From Cannabis sativa (Eukaryota; Streptophyta; Magnoliopsida; Rosales; Cannabaceae): a stretch of 64,000 bases of DNA. Position 1 is the first letter of the stretch; every line of letters starts with the position of its first letter. Where the stretch lies: the NCBI RefSeq assembly GCF_029168945.1, contig NC_083601.1:22534160-22598159 (forward strand). Direction: 5' to 3'. The translations under genes were made by a program, and so were the position numbers. The notes beneath the pieces are model-generated. The model was not told the DNA's origin and did no database searches. It saw only the letters and a program-made list of their open reading frames with translations. Shown piece by piece: positions 1 through 9,700 of the stretch.

Positions 1-1227
1 TCGGCCTCACTTGGATTAGTTTCCACAATTTTATTTCTATTTTTCCAAAAATGCCATTTTTTTCAATTCTAACCATTTAAATGTCAAAACTAATTATTTA
101 ATAATTAAAATAGATTGTTAAATAAAATTGTCATTTAATATAATTATTAATTAGACATATAAAGTCTCTTCATTAATAAATAAACCTAAAATCCCTTTTC
201 TTTACAATTTCATCCCTGCTTAGTGAAAATTCACAAATTAGACATAATCTAACTTTTAGAATTATAATTGATTAATCATAAATGAATTATTGAGTCTTAC
301 AAACAGTATGGTCTCAACTAGAATGGGGACCATGGATCTATATTGCTGAGCTTCCAATAAGTTGAACCGAATTTACTAAGTAAATCCATAACTTGTTAAT
401 TCCTTGTTGAATCCACTCTTAGAACTTGGAATTGCACTCTCAGACTTATATAGAGCATTCTATATGTTCCACGATATAGATATGCTATCTCATTTAACCA
501 TTGTTATAATCTTAATGTGATCAAAGATCCTCTATATAGATGATTTACATCGAGATGGGATAAATTTACCGTTTTCACCCCTCAATGTATTTGGCCCCTT
601 AAAACACTTAGCTACCTGTAAGTGATGTTTTAGTGATCTAAGATATAGTCACTGAAACAAGAGCTCATCCATTTACTTCTATTTAGCTAAGCTCAAAGGG
701 AATCATCACTTGACTTCTATACACCAGTAGAAGCTATAGATTCCATATTTATGTTCAGCACTCCCACTCAGTCATACTATCATGTTCCCAAAATATACAT
801 ATCACCGTGACCCAAAAGTAGGCTTAACTAATAAATCAAAGAACATGAATAGCACTCCTGAGATTGAGCCTAAGCATATCAAGATTTAGATTCTTTTAAT
901 CTAAGATCAACTACTGATATTGACTTGGAAAGATATAACGGTAAGTTTATAATATCTTGTTTAAGTTCAATATCGGTCCAGTCCAATGTATACTCCATAC
1001 ATTCAAAACTAGTATACTTTACCAATGTCCTGGAAAGAACATAACACTTACTCCAAGTGTAAGTATACTTCATCCCTGATTATCACATCAGTGTAAATCC
1101 AAAACACTGATGAACAGGGACTTAGTCTTTTGAATCATATAATCACAATCACATTCCACTATGTTGACAATACTGTAATTGTGAATAAATATATGTTCTG
1201 GACTTAACTGATTTTGTGCATATATAT
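1..1227 (-). mobile_element. LTR of a copia-like element (LTR subtype A), first part; runs off the window
   Basis: Reverse-oriented LTR that reads in parallel with the LTR at 38288-40191, for example the stretch with the 'caagagctcatccatttacttc' type segment and the end near 'ttctggacttaactgat'. By comparison with that copy, roughly 0.6 kb of the LTR lies to the left of the window. The LTR is interrupted after 1227 by a Ty3/gypsy insertion and resumes at about 5529, ending in CCCAACA at 5642, where LINE sequence begins. Whether it is a solo LTR or part of a complete element cannot be told from this window. Confidence 0.85.
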
Positions 1228-2735
1228 TGATAACTCTAAGATTTAGAGTTAATTTTATATCTTTAAGCTTAAATTTAATGTGAATGGTGGATCAACTAAT
1301 GTTCATATTGTGTAATTGTGTCTAGTTTGTTGTGTCTTTGTAATAAATGAAAGTGTGTGTGTTAGTAAGTGTTAAATAGACTTATGTTATTGTTTTTATG
1401 TGTTTTAAGCAGAAAAAATACAAGAATAGGTATTTGAAAATGTTTGGGACAAGGAGAAAAGGAGCAGGAAAATGATTATTCTTGATCGGCATTCTTTGTA
1501 GCACTCATCGCGTAGCAATTTGTCAGCCCAGTAAGTTTATTTTGGCAGATAGTCCAGCTGGCTTTAATGAAAAGAAAAACGAGCTGAGGTGGCGGAATTT
1601 GGCTATTGACTCAACAAACATGTGGAAAATGAAGGACAAGTGGGTGATGATTGGGATTTCCAATTAGGGTAAACTTTGGTACCCTAATTGGGGAGCAAAA
1701 AAAAGGAAGAAATGAAAAAGGGGTGGCTGCACTTTGAAAGAGTACGAAAACTTGCAGCAGAAAAAAAGTTCTAAGTACAGAGGAAAAAGAAAGAGTACAA
1801 GGATAGAAGAAGAAGGAGAAGAAGGCAACATTCAAAGAAAGGATTTGAGCTCATCACTCATTTCCCTTGCTCTCTACTTCGTTTGTATCATTTCCTTCTC
1901 TTCAAGTTCTCTTTAACTCCATGAACAATATGTTTTCTAGTTTTGAGTTTTTAATTTCAGCTATGCACTAAACTTTTTTGAGATTTGGGTGGTTATGAAC
2001 CCTTGTATGGACTAGTGTTTTTATTTTGCAATGATGAAGTAATCTTGTCTTGGTTCAATTAGTTGTGATAAAATGTTGAATGAATGTTAATTTTTGGCCA
2101 TTTTTAACATTTACCAAGCTAGGTCTTACTTGGAAAAGCAAGACCTAGTTGAACTCCTCTAATTGATGCATGATTTTTACCTTTCCTTTTAGGTATTAAT
2201 TAGTAGTGAAATAGGAATATTTTGCTACCATGTATAACTAAGGATTTGATGCTTTATTAGGCTATTTGTGATCTAAACTGATGTAGGGATGCATTGTGAG
2301 ATTGTGAATGGTTTATTGCAAGTTTTGGAAAAAGCTTGCTGGTTTTTTTGAAATCTGTTAACTTTGCCAGGATTGCTGAGTCATTGCTGGGTCATTGCTG
2401 TATCAACTGGGACATACAAGTGGAAATTAATCACCCAAGTCTAATTTCCAAATCTGAAATTACCACCATTTTAATCACTTTTAGTTTCTTATTTTTAGTT
2501 TATTTAGCTTAAAAAAATTAGTTCTCAAGTTTAGAATCAAGGCTACAAATTTTTATCATGAATTAATGTGTTACTTTATTTTATTTTTATTTGAAATTCT
2601 TGGAATTACTTTTAGTTGATTTAACATTATTTAGTAAAAAGTCCCTGTGGAGACGAACTTTGATTACTTATCATTGTATTACTTGTTTGTGATTGTGTAC
2701 ACTTGCGCAATTATAAAGCAATATAATTTTCACAA
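1228..2735 (+). repeat. 5' LTR of the Tat/Athila-type element
   Basis: The left end is placed at TGATAACTC because the flanking reverse LTR is continuous up to 1227. The right end is placed near the CACAACA that precedes the primer-binding site; the last few bases are uncertain. The segment from about 1737 to 2755, which runs past the LTR into the primer-binding site, recurs at 4507-5528. It contains a purine-rich stretch (1740-1840) and, near the end, the 'gtccctgtggagacgaac' type segment that is common in Tat/Athila LTRs. Confidence 0.75.
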
Positions 2736-2743
2736 CAAGTTTT

Positions 2744-2761
2744 TGGCGCCGTTGCCGGGGA
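2744..2761 (+). other. Primer-binding site of the Tat/Athila-type element
   Basis: TGGCGCCGTTGCCGGGGA lies just downstream of the LTR end. This is the familiar primer-binding site of plant Tat/Athila elements, where minus-strand DNA synthesis starts from a host tRNA (commonly given as tRNA-Asp). A partial copy of it also follows the second LTR copy, which is not expected (see findings). Confidence 0.85.
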
Positions 2762-2864
2762 CTTTAAGTTCTAAATTTTGTTTTATCAACTAATTGACAT
2801 TCTAAGAATTTTTGTGCTTTTAATCTTGCTGGTTTGTCTTTGAAATCTCAGGTATCTATAGTGT

Positions 2865-4544
2865 ATGAACCAACAAGAGGACTTTGAACTTGCTCCTATT
2901 GATCCCGAGATTGAACGCACATTCCGAAGAAGAAGAAGGGTTCAAAAGGCTAAGGGCCGAGACATCATGGCTGAAAATTTTGATGATGATGGGGTTGCTC
3001 CACAAATTGCTAATCCCGTCGTATTGGCAGATGATCGAGCAAGGGCTATAAGGGAGTATGCAGCCCCCATGTTTAATGAGCTCAATCCAGGCATTGTGAG
3101 GCCTGAAATACAAGCACCGCACTTTGAGCTCAAGCCAGTGATGTTTCAAATGCTCCAAACCGTAGGGCAATTCAGCGGGTTGCCAACTGAAGATCCTCAC
3201 CTCCATCTCCGTTCATTCTTGGAGGTGAGTGATTCTTTCAAGATCCAAGGAGTAAGTGAAGAGGTGTTAAGGTTGAAGCTATTCCCATTCTCACTACGAG
3301 ACCGAGCTAGATCATGGCTCAACACTTTGCCGCCTGATTCTGTGACCAATTGGAATGACCTTGCTGAGAAGTTTCTGAGGAAATACTTTCCTCCTACTAG
3401 AAATGCAAAATTCAGAAGTGAGATCATGTCTTTTCAGCAACTTGAAGATGAGTCCACAAGTGATGCGTGGGAGAGGTTTAAGGAACTTTTGCGAAAGTGT
3501 CCACATCATGGCATTCCACATTGTATTCAGATGGAGACTTTTTATAATGGCTTGAATGCAGCTTCTCGAATGGTGTTAGATGCATCGGCCAATGGTGCTA
3601 TTTTGTCGAAGTCTTACAATGAAGCATTTGAGATTTTGGAGACCATTGCAAGTAACAACTATCAATGGTCCAACACTAGAGCTCCAACAAGTAGAAAAGT
3701 GGCGGGGGTCCTTGAGGTAGATGCAATAACAGCTTTGACAGCTCAAATGGCTTCCATGACGAATGTTTTGAAGAATTTGAGTATTGGGAACGCTAAAAAT
3801 ATTCAACCAGCTGCTGCCATTCAAAGTGATGATGTCTCATGTGTGTTTTGTGGAGAAGGGCATGTGTTTGAGAAGTGTCCATCTAATCCGGAGTCCGTTT
3901 GTTACATGGGAAATCAGAATTTTAACAGAAACAATGGGGCATTCTCAAACTCTTACAATCAATCTTGGAAGAATCATCCTAATTTGTCTTGGGGAGGTCA
4001 AGGAGCAAGCTCAAGTACCGCACCAGCCCAAGGAAGACAAGCATATCCACCGGGTTTTTCACAACAACCCCGACATTCACAACATGCTCAAAATGCCCAA
4101 CCAAGCTCTTTGGAGAGTCTAATGCGGGATTATATGGCCAAAAATGATGCGGTGATACAAAGTCAAGCTGCCTCTCTTCGAAACTTAGAGTTGCAACTTG
4201 GACATTTGGCCAATGAATTAAAAGCTAGGCCGCAAGGTTCTTTGCCTAGTGACACGGAGAATCCAAGGAGGGATGGGAAGGAGCAATGCAAATCCATTCA
4301 CTTGAGGAGTGGCAAGCATCTGAAAAATTCCGAGGAGGAAATGAAGGGTAGTGGGGAGCCCACTTCAATCCAAAACGACGAAAAATTGAGTAAAAAAACT
4401 GCCCAGGAAATTGCTGATACCAGACCAGTTGATACAGCATCGGGTCAGCAATCTGACAGTCAGCAATCCACACCAGTATGTACTAAACCACCCCTTCCAT
4501 TTCCTCAAAGATTACGAAAACTTGCAGCAGAAAAAAAGTTCTAA
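2865..4544 (+). CDS. gag: Gag polyprotein of a Tat/Athila-type retrotransposon, C-terminus fused to LTR sequence
   Basis: Open frame of 559 codons starting about 100 bp after the primer-binding site. Gag forms the virus-like particle and binds element RNA. Residues of roughly 90-290 match the plant retrotransposon gag domain (a segment around 'LFPFSLRDRARSWLNTLP', then 'FYNGL'). A CX2CX3HX4C zinc knuckle follows (C-V-F-C near residue 330). The C-terminal half is rich in Asn, Gln and Ser, as is usual. The 'PPLPFPQRL' motif normally leads on to protease and the rest of pol. Here the frame instead runs into LTR-like sequence at about 4507 and stops after the Lys-Lys-Phe end at 4544. The ORF has no internal stop and looks young. 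Confidence 0.85.
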   Translation: MNQQEDFELAPIDPEIERTFRRRRRVQKAKGRDIMAENFDDDGVAPQIANPVVLADDRARAIREYAAPMFNELNPGIVRPEIQAPHFELKPVMFQMLQTVGQFSGLPTEDPHLHLRSFLEVSDSFKIQGVSEEVLRLKLFPFSLRDRARSWLNTLPPDSVTNWNDLAEKFLRKYFPPTRNAKFRSEIMSFQQLEDESTSDAWERFKELLRKCPHHGIPHCIQMETFYNGLNAASRMVLDASANGAILSKSYNEAFEILETIASNNYQWSNTRAPTSRKVAGVLEVDAITALTAQMASMTNVLKNLSIGNAKNIQPAAAIQSDDVSCVFCGEGHVFEKCPSNPESVCYMGNQNFNRNNGAFSNSYNQSWKNHPNLSWGGQGASSSTAPAQGRQAYPPGFSQQPRHSQHAQNAQPSSLESLMRDYMAKNDAVIQSQAASLRNLELQLGHLANELKARPQGSLPSDTENPRRDGKEQCKSIHLRSGKHLKNSEEEMKGSGEPTSIQNDEKLSKKTAQEIADTRPVDTASGQQSDSQQSTPVCTKPPLPFPQRLRKLAAEKKF

Positions 4545-5528
4545 GTACAGAGGAAAAAGAAAGAGTACAAGGATAGAAGAAGAAGGAGAAGAAGGCAACA
4601 TTCAAAGAAAGGATTTGAGCTCATCACTCATTTCCCTTGCTCTCTACTTCGTTTGTATCATTTCCTTCTCTTCAAGTTCTCTTTAACTCCATGAACAATA
4701 TGTTTTCTAGTTTTGAGTTTTTAATTTCAGCTATGCACTAAACTTTTTTGAGATTTGGGTGGTTATGAACCCTTGTATGGACTAGTGTTTTTATTTTGCA
4801 ATGATGAAGTAATCTTGTCTTGGTTCAATTAGTTGTGATAAAATGTTGAATGAATGTTAATTTTTGGCCATTTTTAACATTTACCAAGCTAGGTCTTACT
4901 TGGAAAAGCAAGACCTAGTTGAACTCCTCTAATTGATGCATGATTTTTACCTTTCCTTTTAGGTATTAATTAGTAGTGAAATAGGAATATTTTGCTACCA
5001 TGTATAACTAAGGATTTGATGCTTTATTAGGCTATTTGTGATCTAAACTGATGTAGGGATGCATTGTGAGATTGTGAATGGTTTATTGCAAGTTTTGGAA
5101 AAAGCTTGCTGGTTTTTTTGAAATCTGTTAACTTTGCCAGGATTATTTGAGTCATTATTTGGGTCATTCTTTGTATCAACTGGGACATACAAGTGGAAAT
5201 TAATCACCCAAGTCTAATTTCCAAATCTGAAATTACCACCATTTTAATCACTTTTAGTTTCTTATTTTTAGTTTATTTAGCTTAAAAAAATTAGTTCTCA
5301 AGTTTAGAATCAAGGCTACAAATTTTTATCATGAATTAATGTGTTACTTTATTTTATTTTTATTTGAAATTCTTGGAATTACTTTTAGTTGATTTAACAT
5401 TATTTAGTAAAAAGTCCCTGTGCAGACGAACTTTGATTACTTATCATTGTATTACTTGTTTGTGATTGTGTACACTTGCGCAATTATAAAGCAATATAAT
5501 TTTCACAACAAGTTTTTGGCGCCGTTGC
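4507..5528 (+). repeat. Truncated second LTR copy of the Tat/Athila-type element, extending into the primer-binding site
   Basis: This repeats 1737-2755 nearly base for base, then continues through the start of the primer-binding site up to GCCGTTGC at 5528. It lacks the first 0.5 kb of the LTR. Differences seen by eye are one base near the junction with gag, one base at 5424 (C for G), and three parallel changes between 5143 and 5173. Reverse-oriented LTR sequence resumes just after it. Confidence 0.85.
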
Positions 5529-5642
5529 GCAATTATTAAACCATTTACATGAAAAATACATGTTAACATAAACCACTTCAAAAATCTAAATTGATAACTA
5601 ATCAGATTGTAATGGGTTTTATCTAGGGCACAAAACCCAACA
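5529..5642 (-). mobile_element. Remainder of the interrupted reverse-oriented LTR (subtype A)
   Basis: From about 5536 the sequence matches the terminal 100 bp of the LTR at 38288-40191 and ends with CCCAACA at 5642, the expected LTR terminus. LINE coding sequence follows at once. The first few bases (5529-5535) are junction sequence of uncertain origin. Confidence 0.8.
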
Positions 5643-5887
5643 CTTCTCGACAAGGAAATTCAAGTCTTTAACTCTCTCCATCGACCTGAACAGAGGCAAT
5701 CCAAGATACATGGAATATTTATTCATCCTTTTCATCCCTAAAATGTTCATGATCTCATCAGCCTTCTTGTTAGGGAAACCCTGGGTGAAGTGAACAGTTG
5801 ATTTTTGATAGTTGACCGCTTGTCCCGACCACACACAGTAATCTTCAAAGAAATTTAGGTAGCTTTTCGCTTCCTTAACTGATGCTT
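5643..5887 (-). pseudogene. LINE reverse transcriptase, segment 3 (downstream of the catalytic motif)
   Basis: Reads on the minus strand as L1-type reverse transcriptase, with segments such as 'NFFEDYCVWSGQAVNYQKS' and 'YLGLPLF'. These normally follow the FADD catalytic motif. The upstream part of the same ORF lies at 15950-16779. The two were one gene until LARD-1 inserted, as shown by the TGCTT duplicated at 5883-5887 and 15950-15954. Downstream it is cut by the LTR ending at 5642. The gene is non-functional. Confidence 0.85.
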
Positions 5888-7798
5888 TGTTGGAAATTAT
5901 TTTACCAGGATCTAGATTTACTAACAAGTATGTTGGATTAACAACCTAATATGAATTCTAAAACAATGAAAATAAACACATATAAAGTTAGAAAACCTTA
6001 CAGTGGGTGCAGCGGAATAATATGACTCCTTCTGTTCAGATCTCTAGCCCTTGATTCCTTTCTGTAGCAGAGCATCACCAAGATCTGAACCTGGATCTTC
6101 TTTTCTCCTTCTTTGATGTAGAATTTCCATAGTCTTCCATACTATGATTGAGATACCACTTGATGTGTGTGGGCTTTACTCATCTCACAAGGATTTCGAA
6201 ATTTTCTCTCTTTTTCTCTCTTGAATTTCGTGGCTTATGGCTTACAAGAGAAGAGAACAAAGGTTGCTTTATATAGGGAGAAGGGAGAGCACAACTTTCC
6301 AAATAATCAGTTTTCTCTTTTACTGTGTAATTGATTAACTGCCTTATTTAGTGTGATCCACCACTTTCCTATTATTGCTAGGCTTTGATTAGCAATTACA
6401 TGGCAATTAAAATTGAAAATAATAATTGGGAAACACAAAGGGAGTGGCCGGCCATAGAGGGAAATGGGCCTCACTTGGATTTTGCAATTTCCTCAATTTT
6501 ATTTCTATTTCTCCAAAAATGCCACTTTTCCAATTCTAATCATTTAAATGCCAAAACTAATTATTTAATAACTAAAATAGATTATTAAATAATATTGTCA
6601 TTTAAAATAATTATTAATTAGACATACAAAGTCTCTTAATTAATAATTAAACCTAAAAACCCTTTTCTTTACGATTTCATCCTTAAACTGTGAGAATTCA
6701 TAAAGTAGACATAGTCTAACTTTTAGAATTATAATTGATTAATTAAAATCAATTAACTGAGTCTTACAAGCAGTATGGTCTCAACTAGTATGGGGACCAT
6801 GGGTCTATATAACCGAGCTTCCAATAAGTCGAACCGAATTTACCAAGTAAATTCCCTAACTTATTAATTCCTCATTGAATCCACACTTAGAACTTGGAAT
6901 TGCACTCTCAGTCATATAGAAACGCTCTATATGTTCCACGATATAGACACGTCATTAGTTATCCATTGTTATAACCCTAATGTGATCAATGATCCTCTAT
7001 ATAGATGATTTACACTGTAAAGGGATCAAATTAACGTAACACCCTACAATGTATTTTATCCTTAAAACACTTAACCCTGTATAAATGATATTTCACCTAA
7101 GTGAAATGAGATCTCCACCATTTATCTTCATTTGGTTAAGCTCGAAGGAAATCATCATTTACTTCTATTTGCCAAATAGAAGCTATAGATTCCATATTTA
7201 TGTTAGCGCTCCCACTCAATCGCACTACCGTGTTCCCAAAATGTTCGTATCACCCTGACACAAAAGTAGGCTTAACTAACAAATCAAAGAACACGAATAA
7301 CACTCTTGAGATTGAGCCTAACCATATCAAGATTGAGATCATTTGATCTAGGATCAACAGGTGATATTGAATTGAATAGATATTACGGTAAGTTTTAATA
7401 TATCTAATCAAAGTTCAATATCGGTCCCTTCCGATGTATACTCCATACATCCGATACTGGTAAACTTTGCCAATGTCCTGGAAAGGACATAACACTTTTC
7501 CAAGGTGTAAGAATACCTATCGTTGATTATACCATGTCAGTCTAAATCCAATATTCTGACAAATCAGGGAATAAACTTTTGAACATATAATTAAGATTAT
7601 ATTCCAATGTGCTGACAACACTATAATCTTTAACCAAACTCATATGTTCTGGACTTAAAAAAGAATTCATACATTATATACCTATAATCATGAAATAAAT
7701 CATGTGAACCATGCAACATAAAATGTTATTTCTGATCTTTATTAATAAGTAAATCTGATTATATGAAATGAGTTTTATTTAGGGCATAAAACCCAACA
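5888..7798 (-). repeat. 3' LTR of LARD-1
   Basis: 1911 bp, TGTTGGAAAT...ACCCAACA in reverse orientation, followed by the complement of a purine-rich tract. It matches 14041-15949 with only scattered single-base differences in the stretches compared by eye. Confidence 0.9.
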
Positions 7799-7849
7799 AA
7801 CTCCCACTTGCACTAATATAAAACAAAAAGTGCATTTCAAATAATCATT

Positions 7850-9700
7850 AACACCTTGATATACCAATCAAGTGTAATAGCAGTATACTCCTCGTAATAG
7901 GATCTGATAGGTTAAATTAAACACAACCCCTTCTCCACCATTACTTTTCCTTAATCACAAAATCCTTGATAATGTGAAATTCCTCCCTATATGTCTACTT
8001 TATTGGGATACTGGATTCTATACTTTTGGGCAACTACTCTTTGGTTATTCAGGAAGTAACCCTAGTAGTTAAGGCAAGTTGGAACGGTGCCACAAAAGTA
8101 TAGAACTTTCCTTAGACTGAATAAGTATCTTTCCTGCAACTTTTAACATTCAGTCTCTCTCTGGTAGACTAAGAGATTTCAGATAGGTTTTTACACTTCT
8201 CCAAAATCACTACTCCACCCTCAAAGTAATCACCATCTCATCAGCAGACTTTCTAGCACACAGGCAAGTCTCGAAATCTGATGTGGTGTAGTCTAAGAGT
8301 TTCAAAACCACCCTTATTGACTAACATATAGTTCCTCTTCTTAATCTTAAGATTTACTTGATTGTCTTCCAATGTTCTTCTCCTGGATTAATCTGATACT
8401 TACTCACCACTCCCACTCAACAGCAGGTGTCTGGTCTAAGGCATACTAAAGCATATCTGAGACCTCTCACTGTTGATTTAAGAAATTCTTTCATGGCTTT
8501 ATCTTCTCTGGAATAGTTGATACTTTTCCTTAGATAAATAAAATCTATATCTAAGAAGTTGTGAAGCTTCTATAGATTGCCATTGGAAAGAAAATGCATC
8601 AGCATCTTACTAAAGTAAGTTGCTTGCATTAGAGTAAGTAATTATCAGGTATACCACAAGCCATAGGTTTAGATAAACTCAAACCTATAATACTAGGAAC
8701 ATGAAGTTTTGTTAAGTCCATTGAATAGACTTATTAACGAAAATTTCCTTTCATGTCCTTGTAACAGAAAACTTTAGGTTACTCCATGTGAATGGATCAA
8801 ACCATAGTTCTATTGGCTTTCTTCTTAGTTTCTTATCTTGACAATCCATTACTTGTTTAAAACTCACAATGGATTTTAATCACTAGTGTCTTCCAAGTTA
8901 TAAGAAGGTGAGTTCCTAGAAACTCTCCCACTACAGGAAGGTACCGTGAACTATGTCTAAGAAAACTAAATGGTATAGACCTCTTCAGTTGGATTAAGAC
9001 AACAGAGGCAGTGGGATCATCTTGTAAAATAAGATGATAGAACACTTATGGAATCAAGAAAAAAAAATTATCTCCTTTATTTGCTACTTTATTTTCAGAC
9101 TTAGTCATTTTCTTAGAAAAGTAGTATTTGTTTAAACAAACACTTTCTTATCTAATGACTATGGGATGCTCCACCCCTAATCACTTAGAATAGCTAACAA
9201 ACATGCAAACCAGGGTTAGCAGTTCTAGCTTTTCTTAAGATTTCGATTAGGTCATCCATGAATCTAGTAATGATTTACATAAAGTATACAACCATTGCAT
9301 CATTCTGAAATTATATTACCATAGAAGGATTTAGGCAACGACTAGTAAATAATCATCAATATGCAACTCGAATTTCTGGGGAGGTAAGTTTGGATATAAT
9401 TCAAAATTAAATTAATGATCTTTGAACTGCATATCTACTAACTTTTTCTCCACCCCTATCAGTTCGTAAGATCTTTATCCACTTACCTTCACCATTGCTA
9501 GAAATTCATGAAATTTTTCAAACATTTCAAATTTCTTTTGCATAAGGTAAAATCTAGAGTGATCGTTTTAAAAAATACAACGAAAACTCATATCCACCCC
9601 TGAATGTACATCCATCTGCGAATGAGATGAACTTAATTTCATTGGATATAGGCATATTAACTCTTTGCAGAGAATGATTTTGTCAAAACCACTATGAACA
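7850..9700 (-). pseudogene. Decayed copia pol remnant inside LARD-1
   Basis: The reverse complement follows the same course as 47600-49440 in LARD-3. In LARD-3, integrase-like ('KILRTDMGGE'), reverse-transcriptase-linked and RNase H-like segments can be recognised between stops. Here the longest open stretch (8857-9045) is the match to part of the LARD-3 ORF at 48218-48523, shortened by a one-base indel. A normal copia pol would need about 4 kb, so large parts are missing. No protein can be made. Confidence 0.6.

Larger units (their letters stand above)
1228..5528 (+). mobile_element. Deleted Ty3/gypsy element of the Tat/Athila type (LTR, PBS, gag, truncated second LTR)
   Basis: The element has a 5' LTR starting TGATAACTC at 1228, a primer-binding site beginning TGGCGCCGTTGCC at 2744, a gag ORF, and then a second copy of the 3' two thirds of the LTR (4507-5528). 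Protease, reverse transcriptase, RNase H and integrase are all missing, so the copy cannot move by itself. The two LTR copies match almost perfectly by eye, which suggests a recent event. It sits inside the older reverse-oriented LTR whose halves are 1-1227 and 5529-5642. No clean target-site duplication is visible at the outer ends, so the right end is probably rearranged. Confidence 0.85.

Noticed and set aside
1734..1916. 60-codon frame and its counterpart ending at 4686
   Set aside because: Both are inside the LTR of the Tat-type element, in a purine-rich stretch.
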